This document shows positions 1 to 9,654 of a stretch of DNA of 64,000 bases, piece by piece (the stretch's first letter is position 1; every line of letters begins with the position of its first letter). The notes under the pieces are model-generated. The model ran no database searches and was not told where the DNA came from. It worked only from the letters and a program-made list of their open reading frames with translations. The translations under genes were made by a program, and so were the position numbers. The stretch is from Prosopocoilus inquinatus (lineage: Eukaryota; Arthropoda; Insecta; Coleoptera; Lucanidae): contig CM069870.1 of the NCBI GenBank assembly GCA_036172665.1, forward strand, positions 70,246,212 to 70,310,211, in the 5' to 3' direction.

Positions 1-254
1 TAAAAAAAAATACGATAAATAATATTAATTGAATGAAAACAAAATTTGGGGCTAAAATAATCCTTGAAGGTTATTTGATAATTTACAGGGCTGAATCTCT
101 CAGAAAAGAGCTGAATCTAGCCCCGAAGGGGCTAAGTTGGCAATACTGGTAGCAATGCTGTGTTTTATTCCAGTTATACATGTTAATACACCCCCTTAAA
201 AAAAATAATCTTGGCGCCTTCCCTCCATCAAATAATATAGAAGTTTATTATAAT
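1..254. other. AT-rich flank, nothing recognised
   Basis: AT-rich sequence with no open frame, repeat structure or motif that I can assign. Confidence 0.5.
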
Positions 255-492
255 GGCCCGGTTGCATCAATGTTTTAAGCAAAGCTTAAATTTAAGCTGT
301 GTTTAGGATATGACATTTTGGGTAAGTTCAACAAAATATCAGACACATTTTAATTAATTAATTAAATGAAGTTTAAGTGTTAAGTAGGTGTTAAACAGAA
401 TGTGATTGACATTATACTCACCAAGCACAAATGTCATAATCTAAACCTGACTTAAATTTAAGTTCTGCTTAAACTATTGGTGCAACCGGACG
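255..492. repeat. MITE with GGCCCGGTTGCA inverted ends
   Basis: The left end GGCCCGGTTGCATCAATG matches the reverse complement of the right end (TTGGTGCAACCGGAC). Inside, the arms continue with paired blocks such as CTTAAATTTAAG, leaving an AT-rich centre. There is no coding sequence. GG-starting ends of this kind suggest a PIF/Harbinger-derived MITE, but no clear 3-bp duplication was found. The remaining bases to 626 hold nothing I recognise. Confidence 0.7.
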
Positions 493-626
493 TATACATT
501 TTTTTTTTAATATATGTTTTGTTCTGAAAATTACATTTCTGTCGCGCCTCCCTTTGTATCAGACCACGCCCCCCCCCCCAAGAGACGTTAATTGATGGAA
601 TTGAATAACAGCATAGCTCTGCTAAG

Positions 627-749
627 GGCCGATTTCATAATAGGACATTAAATTTAAAGTTACTTTAACATAAAAAAATATATTTGTTTTCCAATTCTTA
701 AAGTGACTTTAAATTGAAGCTTCCTTAAAGTGTGATCATGAAAACGGCC
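627..749. repeat. Palindromic MITE, GGCCGATTTCATAATAG family, copy 1
   Basis: A 123-bp near-perfect hairpin: GGCCGATTTCATAATAGGAC at the left mirrors the right end GTGATCATGAAAACGGCC. Internal arms pair AAATTTAAAGTTACTTTAA with TTAAAGTGACTTTAAATT. Two more copies lie at 39380-39502 and 40333-40457. The ends resemble PIF/Harbinger MITEs; the superfamily is inferred only. Confidence 0.85.
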
Positions 750-808
750 ATAAGTGAATAACCTAGCTACATTAACGTGTAGAACAGACAAACAACAAAG
801 TAATAATT

Positions 809-826
809 TGGCGCCCAACGTGGGGC
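809..826 (+). other. Retroviral-type primer-binding site of a Gypsy-like LTR element remnant
   Basis: The 18-mer TGGCGCCCAACGTGGGGC is the classical primer-binding site complementary to the 3' end of a lysine tRNA. It directly follows AGTAATAATT, a plausible LTR 3' end for insect Gypsy-like elements. No gag-pol frame follows and no second LTR was found, so this is either a truncated remnant or the edge of a decayed element. Chance occurrence of the 18-mer is very unlikely. Confidence 0.65.
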
Positions 827-829
827 TGA

Positions 830-1330
830 TACATACGACATAACATTGAACTTTTTTTTACTTGTTTTTTGTTTTCCTTAATTTTCAATTTCATATTTTT
901 TTATTTGTAAAACACTTTTCATCCTTGCCTTAGTTGAGTTGAGTGGACTTTGAAATTAATCTCCAAATTTTCCGAAGATTGTTGTCAACTTTGAAACTTT
1001 TTTGTTTTAGTTTTTTAATTCTTAATTCTGCTTTTTTTATTTTATTTTTTGGCTGGGTTGACTTCGTTTATTTAGGTTGGTTGTTGAATTTTGTTGGATT
1101 TCGTTGATCTTAAGCTTAATTTTACTTAATTAATTAAATAATCTTAATTTTTTGTTCAAATTTGTGGAATTTTTTTAATTACAAAGAATTTTCCCTTGTT
1201 TTTTGAGTTTTTCGTTGGGTTGGCATCGCTTAAGTTGGGTTAACCTTGAGCTTGGTTTTGCTTTTTGAATTTTTTCATTCTTTCTTTGGGTTGCCTTCAT
1301 ACGCTTAAAATCAAATGGGTCCATTTGGCT
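830..1330 (+). repeat. Degenerate dispersed repeat rich in TTGGGTTGACCTTGA
   Basis: T-rich sequence with recurring variants of GGGTTGACCTTGA and ATTTTTTAATTTTTTGCTTT blocks. The same low-grade repeat recurs at 23190-23990 on the same strand and at 6010-6300 on the opposite strand. It may be old satellite DNA or untranslated leader of the LTR remnant just upstream; I cannot tell which. Confidence 0.5.
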
Positions 1331-1797
1331 TCATGTATCGACCACAGTGACCTTGAAGAAACAAAAACGTTTGGTATATTTTGTAAATTATTATTTATTT
1401 ATTATATTATTGTATAGAGTGTCCCGAGAAACAAGCCCGAGGTCAACTTTATTATTTATTTTTCCAATTTCTGATATGCAAATCGCAAAGTAGGAATTAC
1501 TGTTTGCGTTTGTTTTTTTTTTCTTTCAATCTTTCCTTTAACTCTACACATAAGTGTGGTGTATTTAAATTTTAAATCACAGTAAGTTTGTGATTCTTGA
1601 ATTGGATTTATAAAAATAAAACTCGAAACCTCATGTCAAATTAAGTCGGTCGGTATAAGGTCCGTTCGAAAACTGTATGTTTGGGGCGTGCAATTGCGTC
1701 TTTCTCTGGCCCGATTTTTAATGTGTTTTGTATCTCACTCGTCATTTTTTTTACGTTATGTATTTGTAAGTACAAAGTTTTTCTTAATCTCGAACCG
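1331..1797. other. No feature recognised
   Basis: AT-rich intergenic sequence. A GTGTCCCGAGAAAC stretch near 1419 resembles the edge of the CAGGGTGTCCC repeat family, but no partner was found. Confidence 0.4.
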
Positions 1798-1875
1798 GAC
1801 AGAAATATGAAGGGAAAACACTCAACGTTTCGCTATAGATTTATAGCGTCACTCCTGACGAAGCTATAAAAGCTA
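1798..1875 (-). ncRNA. Hammerhead family C remnant, folded-back copy
   Basis: On the minus strand this region matches the family C element at 53978-54060. It contains stem II (GCTATAAATCTATAGC), then GAAACGTT, then GAGTG. The 5' box is damaged: GTGACGC stands where CTGACGA is expected. The plus strand here reads CACTCCTGACGAAGCTATA at 1850-1868, the intact 5' half of the same motif. The two halves therefore lie head to head, as if a fold-back rearrangement split the ribozyme. It is presumably inactive. Confidence 0.5.
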
Positions 1876-2391
1876 TAAAAGGGACCGTGGTCAAGGCAAT
1901 AATGTAAATACAACATTTCTTGTTACAAACACTTCTTGCTACAAAGAGTGAGATGCATGATAAATTAAAAATCGTGCGATTTTCTAGAAATCAGGCATTA
2001 TTTTTGTACTCCTGACAAAATTTAAAGTAATTGAAATTACGATGTAAGGATTGAGAAGCGCTTAGTGAACTACGTCCCACCCCCACAATTACGATAATAC
2101 CGTTCTCAATTCATTGCTCTAGAACGCGCTGAGAGTATCTCTATCCTTTGTTAAACAAACAAGATGGAAAAGCTCCTAGAGCAGTCAGCTGAAAACGTCT
2201 CGTTTTTTTTTTTTTGTTCTTTCGGGTGAGTTAAAAAATGTGCCCGTTGTCTTGATTTTAAAAATATGGCAACCCGATCGCAGTTACAATTTTTGTTTTT
2301 GCTTTTGATTACAAGCTTATACGTGCGTCGCGTCCTTGACAATGTTTGTTGTCTATCTCTTTCTAATCGAGTCGCTTGCAAGAAGAAGAGT
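1876..2391. other. No feature recognised
   Basis: Short open frames here on both strands have no recognisable protein similarity. I see no repeat structure. Confidence 0.4.
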
Positions 2392-2527
2392 GGGCGCGTT
2401 CAAGGACGCTCAGCGGCTGAGTTACTTACTCAGCAATCATTTGTGATTGGTTCACATTAAGGTAACAGCCAATTACAAATGACTGCTGAGTAAGCAACTC
2501 AGCCGCTGAGCGTCCCTGAACGCGCCC
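2392..2527. repeat. 136-bp palindromic MITE, GGGCGCGTTCA ends
   Basis: Nearly perfect inverted repeat of about 60 bp per arm. The left arm starts GGGCGCGTTCAAGGACGCTC and the right arm ends GAGCGTCCCTGAACGCGCCC. The element is flanked by the direct repeat AGT on both sides (2389-2391 and 2528-2530), consistent with a 3-bp target duplication. It can fold into one long hairpin and has no coding capacity. Confidence 0.9.
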
Positions 2528-2879
2528 AGTGTTATTATTTTTTTCTATGATGACGTTGCTATTCACACATGCTCACATACATGTACTGATGTGTGGAGAC
2601 CTCTTTAAAAATGCGTTTAGCGTGAAACGTGCGAATACAAGGATAGTTTATCAGACAGACAATTTTAAACTATTTAATAAATTTATTTTGTTTTTTCCCA
2701 TAGTTTTTTTTTACATTCTTTTTCGTTTCGAAAAATTTATTTCCCCTTTTTCCTTCTTTTTCTTTTGGAAAAATACAAACGATTCACAGTCATCGCTGAT
2801 TGTTAAATAATTTGAAACTCATGGATTCGAGTTCAATAACTTGCGAAAACTAATTGAACTGCATGATGATGGGACATTC
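2528..2879. other. AT-rich, no feature recognised
   Basis: A 93-codon open frame at 2529-2810 is phenylalanine-rich and reflects T-rich DNA, not a gene. Confidence 0.5.
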
Positions 2880-3420
2880 CGAAATTTAATTGCCTTTTTA
2901 ATTCGCGTTCGCGCGCGCGCGCGCGCTTGCTCCGGCGATTCCCAAATTTATTTTTGCTTGGCTAACGGTGCCCAAGTGATTAGATACTTCTTAGGGGGGC
3001 AAACTCACTAATAATAATTTTCGATCGCCCATCTGTAACGTATTCCGCGTAATAACGTCCGGGGATTTCCTAATTACACACGTAGTACTTTATTATGATT
3101 GTTGTTGTTGTTGTTGTTACACGGGAGGTCATCTTTAGAATCTGTTTTATTTAGGCGAAGAACTCGGAAAATAAATCGCCTCGTAATTTATTTTCAAATA
3201 TGCCCGTTACTTTTTGCAATAATCATATTGCTTAATAAATTATGTTGCTGCACCGCACGTGGGAAACTGAAGCGTTTCGCCGTTTGCGGAATGAGATTTT
3301 CAATCGTCGGATTTTTCGCTCCGCCTAATCTCTTGCGGTTGTAATGTCGGATAGTAATAGTACGAAGAACATGATTACGAATCAGAACGCAAATAGTTCT
3401 GTGGTGACTTTTTTATTTTC
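2880..3420. other. GC-elevated non-repeat island
   Basis: Relatively complex, GC-richer sequence among AT-rich repeats, with a (CG)n run at 2910-2926 and (GTT)n at 3101-3118. No coding similarity was recognised. It resembles other islands in this window (7920, 17690, 22060, 26330, 30700, 36480). It could be a conserved non-coding or regulatory element; that is inference only. Confidence 0.35.
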
Positions 3421-3530
3421 ATTTGGCCAGGTTAAAGGACCGCAAGACGCAATTCTTCTTCGTAACAGTAACTTACGTAAAGTTTCCTGCACACAAGTTA
3501 CGTCGGTTACCTCTGGTCCTGGGATACAGT

Positions 3531-4826
3531 CAGGGTTAGAAAAAAACTGTTTTTTTTTTAAAGAAAAAAACTGTTTTTTTTAAAAAAAAAGAACAAAACT
3601 TTTGTTTTTTTTTGTTTTAAACAGTTTTTTTTTTGTTTAAAACATGTTTAAAATTGAACCTATGTTTTGAACAAAAAAGAACTGCTGTTTAAAACACTTT
3701 TAAATGTTTAAATTGCCCTTATAGCTCACTTAAAAAGGTACATATTATTATTATTATTATTATTATTTGATGTTTGTGTAAAGAGATACGAAGAATTTAT
3801 TCAAATTCGATCTCTAATTAAAAAAAATAATGTATGTACTTTGATAATAATTTAAATCATTTAAGGCAGAGCTTGTTTTATTTAGGATCTACGGTCGCGG
3901 TATTTTAAATGGTTTTAAAAGAAAATATGAAGTATTTGCTGTCAACATACTGAGAAAAACATTCCCAAAAAAAACTAAATTCGAGTACAATCCAAAGAAA
4001 TATTTTTTTCAAATTGCTTGATCGCATTAGAACTAAAATACATGACTCGTGGCTTTCAAGATTGGAAAACAAAAATTCCAAATATTGAAAAATAGTAGGG
4101 TAGTGTTCCGTTTAAAATAACAAAGTTGATATTACCTTCGGCCAAACAAAGTCCAGTAGGTATATGTCTGAAAAGTACCGAATATATGGCCTTGGGACAC
4201 ACGGTAGAAATTCAATGAAAACAAATGAAACGATAACGTTATAAATAGTTTAAACAGCGACATCCTACGATCACTTTTTGATGTAACATTGCATTATCAT
4301 TGACAAATTCAAGCCAGTTTGCTACATATTAAGTCATCCCGTAGCCCATAGTATAAACAGGGAAGCGGAGGACCCAGTATGTTTCAAAACTTAATGTAAT
4401 AATAAAAGGTTAAATATTGAAAAGGTATTTTAAAATTTTCCAATATAAGTATTATTCTAGTGATCAGTAATAATTAATGAATTGATTATAATCAATCTAA
4501 TGCAATTTAAATTTAGCTCAAATCAGAGCTACAGTGTAGTCATCACGTCATCATCTCAGCCACGCATTGTCTACAATTATTAAAACAATTGATATGAGAA
4601 CAAACTAAAGTTTAAAGTTAATCTGTCAGTGAAATACCTTACTTACATATATCAAAAGTGTTCTTTTTTAGCTTAAAATTACAAAAAATGAATTTAAAAC
4701 CTTAGCAACAAAAAAATATGATTAAAACATTTTGCTTAAAACAGACGGTATGTTTTTAATTCCGTGTTTTAACCATATTTTAAACACTATGTTTTAAACG
4801 TTTTGTTTTAAACTTTTCCAACTTTG
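3531..4826. mobile_element. Non-autonomous hAT element with perfect 8-bp TSD
   Basis: The 8-bp direct repeat GATACAGT lies at 3523-3530 and 4827-4834. It flanks terminal inverted repeats: CAGGGTTAGAAAAAA at the left, and CAAAGTTGGAAAAGTTT as the reverse complement of the right end. Next to each end lie A/T-rich subterminal repeats built on GTTTAAAAC. No transposase frame is present. The interior carries a (TTA)n tract at 3743-3768 and the 5' module of the family A hammerhead repeat at 4253-4349. An 8-bp duplication and CA(G/A)-type ends are diagnostic of hAT. Confidence 0.85.
4253..4349 (+). repeat. 5' module of hammerhead family A repeat, no ribozyme
   Basis: AACAGCGACATCCTACGATC followed by TTTTTGATGTAACATTGCA and AAGTCATCCCG matches the module that precedes the ribozyme at 6323. 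The ribozyme half is absent in this copy, which is nested inside the hAT-like element. Confidence 0.7.
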
Positions 4827-5056
4827 GATACAGTATAAAAGAGCAATAAAAAAAGAAGTTCCCAAAGTCGAGATCGAGCGAGCGAGCTTTTTCATCCGAA
4901 TAGGATGGCTTTAAGACGTGCGCTCTCTCGCACCTATTGCCACGCGGTAATCATAAATGGCACAATCTGTATATTCTCCAAGCATAAACGTGTTCAAAAA
5001 ATAAATTCAAGAAGACTTCTAAGAAATTTATTCAAGTGAGCTTATATGGTGTACGA

Positions 5057-5104
<48 letters not shown>
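5057..5104. repeat. (AAT)n microsatellite
   Basis: About sixteen uninterrupted AAT units. Between the hAT element and this tract (4835-5056) nothing is recognised apart from a GAGCGAGCGAGC run near 4873. Confidence 0.95.
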
Positions 5105-5106
<2 letters not shown>

Positions 5107-5129
5107 CGTCCATCTTGTTAAGATGCGGA

Positions 5130-6005
5130 TGATAAGTTAGAATTAAGCCTATACCCTAATCGTTCGGGATGAGATATGCTATATGCTAGCTATCAAAGAA
5201 TAATTTCTATTTTAAAATGTGGATCAGTTCACTCGATCGTACCAGTCGCCAAGGGAATAGTCGTCATATCCGACTCGAAGGACTACGCGACAATATTACA
5301 TTACGTAAAATAAAGCCTCATTTTTATTCAATATCTGGCAAACAAAAGTGACGTTTTTTTTATATTTAAAAGCAATTTAATGTGTTTGTACTTTTGTTTA
5401 CAAACTTAGGATCGGTTGATTTGAATTTGTGTGTAATTTAAGAGCCCCACAGAGCAAGTATTTTCTTGAACTCCCTCGATTCTTGCGTCACGCCGACACT
5501 TGCAAATAAAATTTACAATATCCTCACGCACTCGCGTTACATCCGGGACTCGAAGGACCAATCGGCGATGAACCGAATTTTTTTTTTTGGTTTCCAAGCA
5601 ACATAAAAATTAGATTTTTGAGTTTTCACTCCTTACCACACGATCAGATTACGATGCACTTTGGGTTGTTCTATTATTCTTTATTAATTTAGGATCGGTT
5701 AGGTTGAGCTTCCGCAAAATTTAATAAGAAAGTTGCGGAGCAGAGATTTTGTTTGTTCAATTAACTGGTTGTTGATCAATTATTTGTTCGTGTGTGCCGC
5801 TCGCCGAAGAAAGTGCAGTCATATCCGGTCCGAAGGACCACTCGACGTTGAAATAAAAACGCTCGATTAAAGTCGTATGCGAAACTGACGTCAAAATAAT
5901 GCACTTCTCGAACCACTTGTAAAACTTTGTGCTAGAATCTGCTTTCATTTTGACGTCTTTTTCATTACAATTATTACAAAAGATGATGCATGCAGCAATA
6001 TCCAA
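5130..6005. repeat. Degenerate tandem repeat, about 278-bp period, three units
   Basis: The block TCATATCCGACTCGAAGGAC near 5262 recurs as ACATCCGGGACTCGAAGGAC near 5540 and TCATATCCGGTCCGAAGGAC near 5818. A second landmark, TTAGGATCGGTT, recurs at 5406 and 5689. The spacing of 277-282 bp is constant, so this is a tandem array. Open frames on the minus strand are incidental. Confidence 0.75.
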
Positions 6006-6009
6006 CATA

Positions 6010-6300
6010 TTCTAAATTGATTGAACTCAACCTAACTGTCTAACCCAAGCAATAAATTTAAACTACCCCATCTTAAAAACAAGGCAACGCGATTAACCAA
6101 ATTCACTCTAACTCCCCATCTCGAGTAATAAAAGGAAAATAAAAAATTAAATTCGATAAAAAATCCAAACCGTCTCAAGGTCAACCTAAAGCGATTAAAA
6201 TCAACCTAACTTAAGTAAACAAAATTAAGAAAAGATTTAAAACTCAAATCGAAAAACCGAAACTTCCCATTTCAAGTACGAAACTGAAAATTAAAAAACA
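6010..6300 (-). repeat. Degenerate GGTTGACCTTGA repeat, minus orientation
   Basis: Recurring TCAACCTAA and CAAGGTCAACC blocks are the reverse complement of the repeat at 830-1330 and 23190-23990. Confidence 0.5.
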
Positions 6301-6322
6301 CAATTCACTAAAAATTAACAGA

Positions 6323-6602
6323 TAAAATAGCGACATCTTACGATCGCTTTTTGACCTGACATTGCAGTAGGATAGACAAATTGAAGCGGGATTTGCTCCT
6401 AATAAGTCCCCCATGCAAGGCGGCCATGCTTGCTGTCAAAGCATAATGAAAGTTTAAAGAAAAATTGTTGCAAATCGTTTTTGATTGAAGTGAAAATGTC
6501 GAGCTACGTCTCTGCTGACGAAGTCCCAAGAAGGGCTGAAACAGCTGTACAGAGGCTGCTCGAGGTTCTCACTGCAATCAAAAACGATTTGCAACAAACT
6601 TT
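6323..6602 (+). mobile_element. Hammerhead family A repeat, most complete copy
   Basis: Two parts make up this unit. Module M (6323-6460) starts AATAGCGACATCTTACGATC and includes TTTTTGACCTGACATTGCAG and CCCCCATGCAAGGCGGCCAT. The second part (6466-6600) is a long imperfect hairpin with arms TTGCAAATCGTTTTTGATTG / CAATCAAAAACGATTTGCAA, enclosing the ribozyme core. Other copies or parts lie at 4253, 11838, 16573, 19846, 35961, 61358 and 62326. No protein is encoded and no clear target duplication was found. It is short, structured and dispersed, like a retrozyme or SINE-sized ribozyme element. Confidence 0.75.
6466..6600 (+). ncRNA. Hammerhead ribozyme, family A, core intact
   Basis: All conserved boxes are in order. 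CTGACGA is at 6515-6521. Stem II is AGTCC/GGGCT with a loop near 6527-6532. GAAA is at 6538-6541. Stem III is the self-complementary ACAGCTGT at 6541-6548, followed by A6549 as the cleavage-site residue (GUA triplet). Stem I starts CTCTG/CAGAG and, after an internal loop, extends through a long arm pairing. Predicted self-cleavage lies between 6549 and 6550. Stem III has essentially no loop, as in the minimal hammerheads of Penelope-like elements, which are thought to work best as dimers. Confidence 0.8.
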
Positions 6603-6650
6603 TTTACTAAAAATTAAGTCCAAATCTTCTCAAAGTCAACCTAAATCAAT

Positions 6651-7420
6651 TTAAAATCGAACGTCTTTTGTTTAGCTATTGCAATTCTTTTTGTCGTTGT
6701 TTTGTTTGCCTCTCGTTCTTTTTTCTTTCGTCGTCAATTCTCGTTTGGTTTCATGGAAGGAAAACGTTTCATTTTTGAATGGATTCAGCAGTTTCCTTTT
6801 ACGTTAGTCTTTTGTTTCAGTTTTACGTGTGATTTTATTTAAAATCGACCGTCTTTTGTTTTGCGCTTGCAATTCTTTTTTGTCGTTGTTTTGTTTGCCT
6901 CTCGTTCTTTTTTCTTTCGTCGTCAAGTCTCGTTTGATTTCATGAAAGAAAAACGTTTCATTTTTGAATGGGTTCAGCAGTTTACCTTTACGTTAGTTTT
7001 TTGTTTCAGTTTTATGTGTGATTTCGTTTAAAATCGACCGTCTTTTGTTTTGCTCTTGCAATTCTTTTTGTCGTTGTTTTGTTTGTCTCTCGTCCTTTTT
7101 CTTTTCGTCGTCAATTCTCGTTTGGTTTCATGAAAGAAAAACGTTTCATTTTTGAATGGATTCAGCAGTTTACCTTAACGTTAGTCTTTTGTTTCAGTTT
7201 TATGTGTAGTTTTATTTAAAATCGACAGTCTTTTGTTTTGCTCTTGCAATTTTTTTGGTCAGTGTTTTGTTTGCCTCTCGTTCTTGTTTTTTCGTCGTCA
7301 ATTCTCATGGAAGGAAAACGTTTCATTTTTGAATGGGTTCAGCAGTTTCCTTTTACGTTAGTCTTTTGTTTCAGTTTTACGTGTGATTTTATTTAAAATC
7401 GTCTGTCTTTTGTTTCTCTG
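6651..7420. repeat. Tandem satellite, about 187-bp unit, four units plus a partial
   Basis: Units begin AAAATCGACCGTCTTTTGTT at about 6651, 6841, 7029, 7217 and 7397. They share internal landmarks: TTTTTGTCGTTGTTTTG, GGAAAACGTTTCATTTTTGAA and CAGCAGTTTCCTTTTACG. Units are about 90 percent alike by eye. The array abuts the hammerhead repeat on its left. Confidence 0.9.
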
Positions 7421-7919
7421 TTCGAGTTTGATGAGGAAAGGCCTTTTACTTCACTTCCACTCAATTGTATTCGATTGTTTTTTTTTTTAAATTCAGTTTC
7501 TAATACCGAGTTTTCTGGAAATGTCGCAGCATAAAGCAGGTCGGTAAACTAAAATGGGACACTCTGTATTCTAATAGAAGAAAACCAGCAAGATTAAAAT
7601 TATTTTGTTATGCTCATTTTCAACTCGATTCGATGCACAATTTTCTAACCTAATTAAAAGAATCTTGCACTGGGAAAAAAAAGCAAAACTTTACTTACAA
7701 AATGCCCTTTTCGATGACACATGCTCATAAATTTCCGATTTTTTTTCCTAGATTTCTACGAAAATGGAATATTTTAAATAATAAAAAAAGATTTGATTAA
7801 ATTTATGTATGTTTGATTATATTTCTAACAATAAATAAATAAATTATAATAAGCAAATCGAAAGTAAAAAAAAAAAACTATTGCAATTCGCTTTCATACA
7901 AGGAAATAGTCCAGATGCC
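7421..7919. other. AT-rich, no feature recognised
   Basis: Nothing assignable. AATGGGACACTCTGTATTC near 7553 resembles one end of the CAGGGTGTCCC repeat family. Confidence 0.4.
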
Positions 7920-8240
7920 ACAGTAAACTGATTTTCTTTTATCGTCGTCGAACAATGATGAAATCCGGCCGGAGGAATTTAACTCCGAGTGCGTTGCTCA
8001 TGTGCAGCGAATCGCTCATCCACGGCGTAGTAACTGCATGTGGAAAACCCCAAGATAAAAGAAATGTGGCGGCCGACATGTTAGAATGAGAATGGAAGGG
8101 CAGGGACGGACTCGCCACCTCGATTCGGGAACTTTCCCAGCGCCCGGACCTTTGTGCAAACGATTTTATTCTCGAGGGAATTCCGAAAGCGCAAGTGCAG
8201 GAAGAACCCAGCCGTCGTGCATTTGTTTGACTTAGTTTAA
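7920..8240. other. GC-elevated non-repeat island
   Basis: Complex sequence richer in CpG than its surroundings, bordered by repeats on both sides. No frame or protein similarity was seen. It is a candidate for a conserved non-coding element or a small exon, unproven. Confidence 0.3.
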
Positions 8241-8419
8241 GTATGTACAGTTGCTTAACATTATCGGAGGCTTTTGAAATATTTAAATAACGGCGACAGT
8301 ATTGAAATAACGCTTAGTACAGTTGCGAAATGTTTGACTTTTTTTTATTAAGCAATGCTGAGTTTGGGTTTGGACACAGGACACCGAATTGATTCGAATT
8401 TAATTAAAAAAAAAAAAAG

Positions 8420-9060
8420 ATGTTGCGTTTAGTAATAAGCAAAGTAATGGTAACAGCGCCATCCAGCTAATTTTAACCGAGTTAAGAACCTATCACCGGG
8501 AAGCGACAAAGTACAATAAAAAAAAATCTGCCTGGTTTCGACGCAGAAAAACTTTGTCGCTTAAATCGAATTAATTTCAAATCAATCCAAAATAAATCGT
8601 TGCGTTTATTAATAAAGAAAATAATCGTAATAGCGCCATCTAGATAATTTTAACCGAATTAAGAACCCGGAATTAGAAAGCTCATCTAATAATTAAAAAG
8701 AATGTACTGAGCTTTAACGCGGAAAAACTTTACCGATTCAAATCATTGGGTTGTTTAAAATTAATTAAAAAAAAATGTTGCCTTTAATAATAAATAAAGC
8801 AATAGTTACAGCGCCATCTAGCAAATTCCAAGTGAATTCAGAAGCTGTGAGCAGCAAGTTTTTCAAGCAAGACTAATAATGAAAAAAAGTTTCGACGCAG
8901 AAAGATTATTTTAGCGGAGTTAAGAAAGTTCATTCAGTTAATCATAAAAACATTAATAATAAACAAATTGATGACAATCGCCCCGTCTATCCACGGTTGT
9001 GTAAATAAAAAATCTATCATTAGAATGTCCTTTAATTTAAATAAGACAAAAAATTGTCGT
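8420..9060. repeat. Degenerate satellite carrying AGCGCCATCTAG
   Basis: Units of roughly 170-185 bp. The landmark AGCGCCATC(C/T)AG recurs near 8455, 8631 and 8811, with a decayed copy near 8979. It is followed each time by TTTTAACCGA(A/G)TTAAGAA and then by GTCCATC-like and poly-A parts. The same family continues after the retroelement at 11463-12600. Confidence 0.7.
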
Positions 9061-9654
9061 CTTTAGTAATAAGAAACGGTAAAGTATCTAGACATACAAA
9101 GTTTCGCGAATTCGCCGCCGTTTTGGGAAGAACTGACAGGCGGGAAATTTAAATGATCGCATCATGCGGTTTTCGAGTTCTGGTCAAATTAAATATGACA
9201 TTTCTCCTATTATTTGACGTTATATGTAAGTACATAAACCGTTGCAGTTAAGAATTGTTGAAGAATGGATTAATTTAGATGCCTATCCAACTTGACCTTT
9301 CTTCAGTCAGCGTTAGCTCAATACATAGTTCAAAAGGTAACCTGTACAGCCGTTTTCGAAGGAATGCTTTGTCTCTTTCTGTCACACGAGATCATTAGCC
9401 GTGGGGCACTTTATAGTTATATCTGCGACAACATTTTTGTAACAAAAAAAAAAAACTTGCGCTAGAATGTCAATTTTAAGTTAAAATTTATAAATTGTTA
9501 CTTGCCAGCATTATTAAATTAAAGTTAAATAAAAAGTGACTGTTGCTTTTTTAATAATAAGAAAACGATTGCAATGGCACCATGTCCAAATTTCTCTGAA
9601 TTAGATAACATTTTGGAGAGTCCATCCAATTTACCTCCAAATACCTCCAAAATA
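9061..9654. other. Mostly unassigned; decayed satellite at right edge
   Basis: From about 9540 the sequence (TTTAATAATAAGAAAACGATTG, then CACCATGTCC) is a diverged unit of the neighbouring satellite, into which the retroelement seems to have inserted. The remainder shows nothing recognisable. Confidence 0.4.
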
